Shown in pieces: positions 59,112 to 64,000 of a stretch of 64,000 bases of DNA. Position 1 is the first letter of the stretch. The number at the start of each line of letters is the position of its first letter. The stretch is taken from NCBI RefSeq assembly GCF_004771275.1, contig NZ_RQEV01000003.1:372001-436000 (forward strand), written 5' to 3'. The notes under the pieces are model-generated. The model was not told the DNA's origin. It saw nothing but the letters and a program-made list of their open reading frames with translations, and ran no database searches. The DNA comes from Leptospira fluminis (GTDB lineage: Bacteria; Spirochaetota; Leptospiria; Leptospirales; Leptospiraceae). Position numbers and translations under genes: made by a program.

Positions 59112-60098
59112 CTAAATCCAGTCCTTCGGTTGCGATAAACCGATACGAACGAAATCGCGCAAGAATCCGCGATACCGAGTCAGGGTATCCCTTTTATTAT
59201 GCTCCGCCGGACGGAAAATTCCCTTTTTGGAAAAAATCTTCATCGGCTCCTCTTTGATATCCGACCAAGTGCCTACTTCTAAAGTTAAAGGTAAAAACTT
59301 CGCATCCCAGTCGGAACGATCCGAATGCACGTCTCGATAATGGTCGTAAAACTTATCCCACAGATCGCCGTGTGTAGTATAGCTCTCGCTTTGAGGTCCG
59401 TAAGAAAAATGAAGATGGCCGCAATTTTCCCTAAGATGGGATGCCAATTTACGATAAAGAAAAGTGTCTTCGCAGGGTTCTTGTGTGTAAGCGTACGGCC
59501 ACCACACATTATCCACTGTTCCGAAACCGGAATGCAGATCCAAGACGGGCATGATAGCGTTCCTGACTTCGAAGAATTTTTCATACATGGTGCGGAACAG
59601 GATTCTAGATTCGGGTTCCAATCCATGTCCTCGAAAATACGGAAGTTTACTGGAGAACTTCTGACCGCCGAAAAAAGGGAGCGGCTTTACCGCATCGATT
59701 CCGGAATTTCGCATCAAATCGACGCCGCCCGGATTGGATCTCGTTTTTGCCGCCACGCCGCCCGGATTCACGATCGGAATCACAACCAAACCCAGTTTTC
59801 CTTTTTTCAATTCAGGAAGATAACCCGTAGATCCCGGATGAATGATGTATTCCAGAAAATCCAATAAGATCTGGATCCCTATCGTCTCTAAGCCGTGAAC
59901 TGCCGCAGTGATTCCCACTGGATGTTTTGCCAGCCCTTGATCCGTGCCCAGTTCAAGAGAGTAGATGGGAAACCTAAAACCTTCGGAAGTCCTTCTGGAA
60001 AATCCGATCTGCTTGAGTTTGGCCAGCTTGCCTGCTAATTTAGCGATTCTTAATAAACGTTTTTCGTATCTGTTTAATCTCTTTAATCCTCTGAGCAA
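59112..60098 (-). CDS. M14-type zinc carboxypeptidase
   Basis: A 328-residue metallopeptidase of the M14 family (DUF2817-like subgroup). The zinc-ligand motif HGLE holds His68 and Glu71, the third ligand lies in LDLHSGFG, and the catalytic Glu in LTLEVGTWSD (about residue 275). The product is cytosolic: no signal peptide is seen and the N-terminus is basic. It may trim muropeptides or other peptides. The start is TTG with GGGAGG at 9 bases. Confidence 0.87.
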   Translation of the reverse strand: MLRGLKRLNRYEKRLLRIAKLAGKLAKLKQIGFSRRTSEGFRFPIYSLELGTDQGLAKHPVGITAAVHGLETIGIQILLDFLEYIIHPGSTGYLPELKKGKLGLVVIPIVNPGGVAAKTRSNPGGVDLMRNSGIDAVKPLPFFGGQKFSSKLPYFRGHGLEPESRILFRTMYEKFFEVRNAIMPVLDLHSGFGTVDNVWWPYAYTQEPCEDTFLYRKLASHLRENCGHLHFSYGPQSESYTTHGDLWDKFYDHYRDVHSDRSDWDAKFLPLTLEVGTWSDIKEEPMKIFSKKGIFRPAEHNKRDTLTRYRGFLRDFVRIGLSQPKDWI

Positions 60099-60198
60099 AA
60101 GTTCATCCTCCCGGATTTATCTTTTTCTTTCCCGGATTCGAGTCCCTTCGGGGCTCAAAAATTCCCTTTATTTTTTTTAGGGAATCCTGCGATCGAAT

Positions 60199-60684
60199 TC
60201 ATTTCGATATTTGGTTCGAATACAGCCACATGCAATCATCGGACAGACTCGATACTCCTTTTTTAATCGATTCGCAGTCCGAATCGATCACTTTTTGGAG
60301 GCAAGATCCGGTTCTGGCAACGGCAGTTTCGGAATTTTCCACTTCCAACTTATAAACCGGAGTCTCCTTAAATTTCTGTATGCAGATATCCGGCCTCAGT
60401 CTTTTTTCCAAAATCGACTTCTCGTCCTTGTTCAGTCTGTTTAAGTCGCCTTGCGCGCAGCTTCGGATTTTTTCGCAGTATTCGGCGATCAGAACGAGCC
60501 CGTTGGAACCGAGCTTTCCCTTTTCTCCGGTCCAAACGGTTTCGATATCCGCGGAAATCTTTCGCTTTTCCTTACAGCTCAGAAGACAGCAGACGCAGAG
60601 GATCGTTATAGAAACGATAACCGAAGAGAATAAGATCCGATTCGAATTTTTTTTTTGTCGCATTCCTTTTCTTATAAAACTCAT
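60199..60684 (-). CDS. Putative lipoprotein
   Basis: A 161-residue protein with a signal peptide ending in a lipobox CCLLSC (Cys37), so it is probably a lipoprotein. The mature part has five cysteines (CEKIRSC, DICIQ, SCLQK, SDC, DDC), which may form disulfides. I do not recognise a family; small Cys-rich lipoproteins of this size are frequent in leptospires. It is encoded nine bases after the MotB-like gene and may be in the same operon. ATG 60684 is uncertain; ATG at 60663 is an alternative. Confidence 0.72.
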   Translation of the reverse strand: MSFIRKGMRQKKNSNRILFSSVIVSITILCVCCLLSCKEKRKISADIETVWTGEKGKLGSNGLVLIAEYCEKIRSCAQGDLNRLNKDEKSILEKRLRPDICIQKFKETPVYKLEVENSETAVARTGSCLQKVIDSDCESIKKGVSSLSDDCMWLYSNQISK

Positions 60685-60692
60685 ATTCCGTC

Positions 60693-61421
60693 TTATTCCT
60701 TTTCTTTTTTTCGAATCAGAATTTCGATCCTCTCTTGGGAAGCTTTTTGCTCCGGAGAAGTTTCGTTTCGGTTGCCGATTTGTCTGAAACCGTTAAAAGC
60801 CTGAACGGATATTTTCTCTTTTGGAATGCCGTATTTTTCCGAAAGCACTTCCGCGATCAGAGTGGCCCGATGAGCGTTGTACTCCCAAGTTGTCCTAAAA
60901 CCTCGGTTCGTTATCTGATCCGAATAGGGAATTTGCACACGAAGAGTAATATCCACGTCCAGACCTTGGACGACCTCGGCGACTTTCCGAAACGTAAAAT
61001 CCGTATCTTCGTCCGGCAAGAATTCTTCGCCTTCTCCCAAAGACGGCGCAAAAATTTGGATGCGAATTTCTTCCGTTTCGTTCATCCCGATCATCAATTT
61101 CGTTTTTTCACGCAACTTCTTTAAAGCGTAAGAGATACGTTCCCAAAAACGGTACAGTTCCGTTCTCGGCTGCAATAACGAGTCTTCCTCAAGACTAGTA
61201 CTCGAACCTTCGAAAAAAGATTCTCCCAATCCGAAACCTCCGCGGACTAGATCTGCGACCTGTTTCAATTTGCTTTGGTCCACTTGGGAGACGGAGTACA
61301 TAATAATGAATAAGCCGAGAAGCAAAGTGATCATATCCGCATAAGTCAAAAGCCAGCGGTCCCCGTTTTCTTCCGAGGACTCCTTTCTTTTATAACGTGC
61401 AAAACGGGATCTAAAATTCAT
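60693..61421 (-). CDS. MotB/OmpA-like protein
   Basis: A 242-residue MotB-family protein. A basic cytosolic start leads to one membrane helix that contains the conserved proton-site Asp (TYADMITLLLGLFIIM, Asp near residue 29). A periplasmic linker follows, then an OmpA-type peptidoglycan-binding domain (about 120-235: NAHRATLIAEVLSEKYGIP, then SQERIEILI). No MotA gene is adjacent, so it may pair with one elsewhere or act in another ion-driven complex. It overlaps the upstream helical protein gene by four bases. Confidence 0.9.
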   Translation of the reverse strand: MNFRSRFARYKRKESSEENGDRWLLTYADMITLLLGLFIIMYSVSQVDQSKLKQVADLVRGGFGLGESFFEGSSTSLEEDSLLQPRTELYRFWERISYALKKLREKTKLMIGMNETEEIRIQIFAPSLGEGEEFLPDEDTDFTFRKVAEVVQGLDVDITLRVQIPYSDQITNRGFRTTWEYNAHRATLIAEVLSEKYGIPKEKISVQAFNGFRQIGNRNETSPEQKASQERIEILIRKKEKE

Positions 61422-62077
61422 AATGCGGTTTCTTGTCTAGATTCGGAATCGAATGCGGAATTTAAATACTGTGTTTCCCTTTCCTCCACTTTTTCGATAA
61501 ACGCGGCGAATATCTCGGGTGAAACGGGAAGAACCGCATTATAAGCCTGCTCTACGGAATGAAACAAAGGAGAAACCCCGAGCAAGGATGCCATGAGCCT
61601 AGCCGGTCGTATGAGATAAGCCGCGATCGGTCTATGTGCGAGCTCGTAAAACGTTCTCAGATTGTGTAATACGATCCTCAACTGTTCCTCTCTCTCGGGC
61701 TTATGACCGAAAACACGATACAATTCGTCGTATTCTTCGCGAGTAAGACGCTTTCCGTTCCAGTCCCGCGCGAGAAGCAGCTTGGCCATTTCACTGTCGA
61801 GCTTATCCGTAAGGTTGTTCAGTTCGATAAGCGTTTCCAAATTGGATCTGGTCGTTTCTTTCATCATGCTTTTAACTCTTTGATACGTATCCAGAGCCAA
61901 TTGCATCCAAGCTTCCTTTCCTTCCAAATTGTAGATAGTCTCGAAGAAATATTCCACCATAGGGATCGTCTCTTCCAGGTGAAAGTAATCAGCATAGAAC
62001 TTGCGGAACCGTTCCACTTGAGCCCGAACGATCTCTATTTTGGCCTGTTTGAGTTTTGTTTCTTCGAAATTTCCCAC
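61418..62077 (-). CDS. Helical cytosolic protein, FFLEELY-like
   Basis: A 219-residue, helix-rich soluble protein. It has a VEYFFETIYNLEG motif near residue 40, LETLIELNNLTDKLDSEMA near 82-100 and LLGVSPLFHSVEQ near 170. This resembles the FFLEELY-motif family, whose function is unknown; the likeness is by eye. I took GTG 62077 (MGNFEETKLKQ), because AAGGAAA precedes it and codons further up overlap the lipoprotein gene. Its 4-base overlap with the MotB-like gene suggests joint function. Confidence 0.75.
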   Translation of the reverse strand: MGNFEETKLKQAKIEIVRAQVERFRKFYADYFHLEETIPMVEYFFETIYNLEGKEAWMQLALDTYQRVKSMMKETTRSNLETLIELNNLTDKLDSEMAKLLLARDWNGKRLTREEYDELYRVFGHKPEREEQLRIVLHNLRTFYELAHRPIAAYLIRPARLMASLLGVSPLFHSVEQAYNAVLPVSPEIFAAFIEKVEERETQYLNSAFDSESRQETAL

Positions 62078-62105
62078 GGATATAGTTTCCTTACCGAAAA
62101 ATCCG

Positions 62106-63257
62106 CTATTTGGATTTTCCTCTCGAGACCAAAGGCAATCGATAACTTCTATATCCTTGTTGATCCATTTCCGTCTTTGCGGAACTGGCCTGCGTCGGGA
62201 TTTGAATCGTTTCTCGGTAAGCTTTTGAAGTGGAACGAAATAGCAAATACGGAACTCCTTCCTCATTCGGAGTATATTTGAATCGGATTCCGTAACGATG
62301 GTTTCTTCCCCAGCCTTCCCTAGTGGCCTCCAAGAGGGGTACTTTGGAATTTATGTATTTTCCTTCGGAAGAATAAATGCTCGATCCGGGGGAATAGGTC
62401 CTGACCCCGTCCTTACCGGATTCGACTTCGAGCTTTCCTCCTTGCGGAAAGGAGAAACTCAGATATGTCGTACCTGCGTACGAGCCGCGGTTCTTAAACC
62501 AAACGACGGCCTCGCCTTGCCGGTCTTTTTTCCAATCTGTCGGAGCTTCTACGCTTAACAAACCGGGGACAGCGACATTGGGAATATCCGGAATCATTTC
62601 CCAACCGTTAAAATTGAAATTTTGCGCGTAGGTTCTGTTGGCGGGAAATATAGTAACGTTTTTCTCTTCTTTGTTATAGTTAAAATCCGCCCGCTTGGAC
62701 TTAGCCAGAAATTCGTGATCTTTCAATGCGGAAAGGCCATCCAGAATTTTGACCCCTTTCCGAATCACATACGGAACCGAAAAAAGTCCTAGGGGGGGTT
62801 CTTCGCTCAAAACTTCCAAGAAAAGGGAATTGAAATCATCGCCGGGCAATTCTTCCATAAGAATTCTCTTAACGACAAATCCTGCCTCTTTCGACTTCGA
62901 TTCTTCTCCGGGTTTCCAGGAATTCGCCTTGGAATCATAGTGCATCGGTCCTATGTTCAAAAGTCCGAAAGGGAGCTTATATTTTAAGACCCATTCCCCG
63001 CCTTCTTTTTTGAACACCGCCAAAATTTCTTCCGTTCCGTTTCTGAGCAAAGCGAAACATTCCAAATCGGGATCTTCGTCCAAGTTTCCGAGTCTTTTCA
63101 GGATAACGTCCGGATTCTTTTCTTCCGCGGCGGATAGTACGGATGATACGACTTTGGAATCGGACGGAGTCTTTGAACTACAAGCGACGAAGAATATGCA
63201 AACGAAAAATAGGGTAGGAAGGCGGAAGGAAAGATACGTAAAAAATCGAGAATTCAT
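62106..63257 (-). CDS. Putative lipoprotein
   Basis: A 383-residue protein with a signal peptide and lipobox FFVACSS (Cys26). I chose ATG 63257; a GTG nine bases earlier is the alternative. The mature part lacks a family that I recognise. It has an N-terminal alpha/beta region with LDEDPDLECFALL and a C-terminal beta-rich region with repeated Gly/Ser/Tyr (RGSYAGTTYLSFSFPQGG). The gene begins the group that continues with the helical, MotB-like and small lipoprotein genes. Confidence 0.78.
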   Translation of the reverse strand: MNSRFFTYLSFRLPTLFFVCIFFVACSSKTPSDSKVVSSVLSAAEEKNPDVILKRLGNLDEDPDLECFALLRNGTEEILAVFKKEGGEWVLKYKLPFGLLNIGPMHYDSKANSWKPGEESKSKEAGFVVKRILMEELPGDDFNSLFLEVLSEEPPLGLFSVPYVIRKGVKILDGLSALKDHEFLAKSKRADFNYNKEEKNVTIFPANRTYAQNFNFNGWEMIPDIPNVAVPGLLSVEAPTDWKKDRQGEAVVWFKNRGSYAGTTYLSFSFPQGGKLEVESGKDGVRTYSPGSSIYSSEGKYINSKVPLLEATREGWGRNHRYGIRFKYTPNEEGVPYLLFRSTSKAYRETIQIPTQASSAKTEMDQQGYRSYRLPLVSRGKSK

Positions 63258-63312
63258 GCCGGTCACAAGCAGTATCCGAAGAGGAAAAGCCCCTGTCCAT
63301 CGATTTCCGGGG

Positions 63313-64000
63313 TTAAACGACTTCTCCGATTCCCAGGACGTCCTTCAGTATCCGGGCATTCGTAGTGCCTTCGTATTCGTCCACGTACAGACCGAGCTCC
63401 CTCGCAAATTCGGGAGATAAACCCGCTTTCGTCCTAAGTTCGGGAAAATAGAACGTTCCTTTTGCACGACGCGGAGTGAAGGGATGGGAAATCAATTCTC
63501 TGTATTTGTGCCACTGGCCTATCCCCTTCGTCGAATCTCCGAAAAGGACCTGAACACCTCGTTTGACATGTCGGATCTCGTCCTTATGTACGCGATCCAT
63601 GATCTCGGCCTTTTTAGTATCGCCGAATTTTTCGAACGCCATTCGATATATCGCGGAAAAATCCAAGTTCGCACCTTCGAAAGAAATAGCCATCACAGCA
63701 TAAAATTTTTCTAATGTGTTCATATTCGGAACCTGCTTCCAAAAGATATAATTTAAAGGTTTATCCCCCAAATCCATGCCTCCGGATCTGATGCATTCCA
63801 AATATAATCTCAGATGCGATTGTTCCTCCAGTAAAGTCCGATAAAAACTCTTTCGCACGCTAGTAGGTGCGTCCTGAAATTTCAAAATCGCCCAGGCGAA
63901 TAATTCCACTGCCATCAGTTCGTGATTCGCAAAATGATGCAGGGAGAAAATCCGATTCTCTTCGCTATTCAAATGTTCCAATCTGGGAATCTTCGATCTT
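63313..64000 (-). CDS. DUF455 ferritin-like protein, partial
   Basis: The C-terminal ~229 residues of a ferritin-like di-iron protein of the DUF455 family; the frame runs open to the window edge, so the N-terminus is missing. Metal-ligand motifs are visible: [14 protein letters not shown] and [11 protein letters not shown], then [11 protein letters not shown]. An internal TTG at 63981 is not accepted as start, because KIPRLEHLN before it looks conserved. The family function is unknown; hydroxylase or radical chemistry is possible. Confidence 0.85.
   Translation of the reverse strand, partial: RSKIPRLEHLNSEENRIFSLHHFANHELMAVELFAWAILKFQDAPTSVRKSFYRTLLEEQSHLRLYLECIRSGGMDLGDKPLNYIFWKQVPNMNTLEKFYAVMAISFEGANLDFSAIYRMAFEKFGDTKKAEIMDRVHKDEIRHVKRGVQVLFGDSTKGIGQWHKYRELISHPFTPRRAKGTFYFPELRTKAGLSPEFARELGLYVDEYEGTTNARILKDVLGIGEVV

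Overview
The window reads as chromosomal DNA of a spirochaete of the genus Leptospira. The basis is established knowledge plus inference: a Thermus-type isocitrate dehydrogenase, a caa3-type oxidase cluster, many small lipoproteins with loose lipoboxes, frequent TTG/GTG starts, stand-alone Mpl, an ABC/GldG-like operon, 7TM-DISM regulators and DUF389/DUF455/DUF2779 proteins all fit. The base composition, by eye in the mid-40s % GC, is higher than in the classical pathogens and suggests one of the other clades; this was not computed. Coding density is very high, and there is no sign of prophage, insertion sequence or CRISPR array.

Layout. 0-3.4 kb: an unknown protein, a CHAT (caspase-like) protein and a Cys-cluster protein, all on the + strand. 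3.5-8.4 kb (- strand): phasin-like protein, PEP carboxykinase, a PIN/TRAM membrane protein with a disordered Arg/Gly/Asp tail, CarD and a SPOR-like protein. 8.5-15.1 kb: a divergent respiratory cluster. A 52-residue membrane protein, SCO and oxidase subunits II, I and III lie on the - strand, ending at a strong terminator; heme A synthase and heme O synthase lie on the + strand. 15-19.2 kb: a short repeat protein, a 3D-domain protein, a histone-H1-like Lys/Ala protein and an ammonium transporter fused to an adenylate cyclase. 19.5-22.1 kb: hydroxyacyl-CoA dehydrogenase and thiolase. 22.2-26.7 kb: a membrane protein, an exported thioredoxin-like protein, a lipoprotein and an ankyrin-repeat protein.

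26.7-31.0 kb (- strand): the most unusual unit, a three-gene operon with almost no gaps. It encodes an SPFH/band-7 protein, an NAD-kinase-like protein with an altered GGDG motif, and a 769-residue fusion of an isochorismatase-like domain, a kinase-like domain and a dual-specificity-phosphatase-like domain. A DUF389 membrane protein diverges from it. 32.4-40.6 kb (- strand): an eight-gene overlapping operon with ABC ATPase, permease, GldG-like protein, DUF4340 protein, Yip1-like membrane protein, Mpl, PheS and a hotdog thioesterase.

40.8-52.7 kb (+ strand): lone acyltransferase, DUF2779 nuclease-like protein, argG-coaD-ndk, a MoaC-MoaB fusion with moeA, icd, and a DUF2157/DUF4401/GDYXXLXY membrane module. 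52.7-64 kb: a PAS histidine kinase with response regulator, ferredoxin, tRNA-Ser(GGA), DUF2905, an aminotransferase, a membrane-anchored AraC regulator, a candidate structured ncRNA ending in an intrinsic terminator, an M14 peptidase, a MotB-like gene group with lipoproteins, and a DUF455 ferritin-like gene cut by the window edge.

Working together: the oxidase structural genes, copper chaperone and heme A pathway form one aerobic respiratory unit. The moa/moe genes make molybdopterin. The 32-40 kb operon joins an ABC export system to murein recycling and tRNA charging by transcription only. The SPFH operon has no function that I recognise as described.
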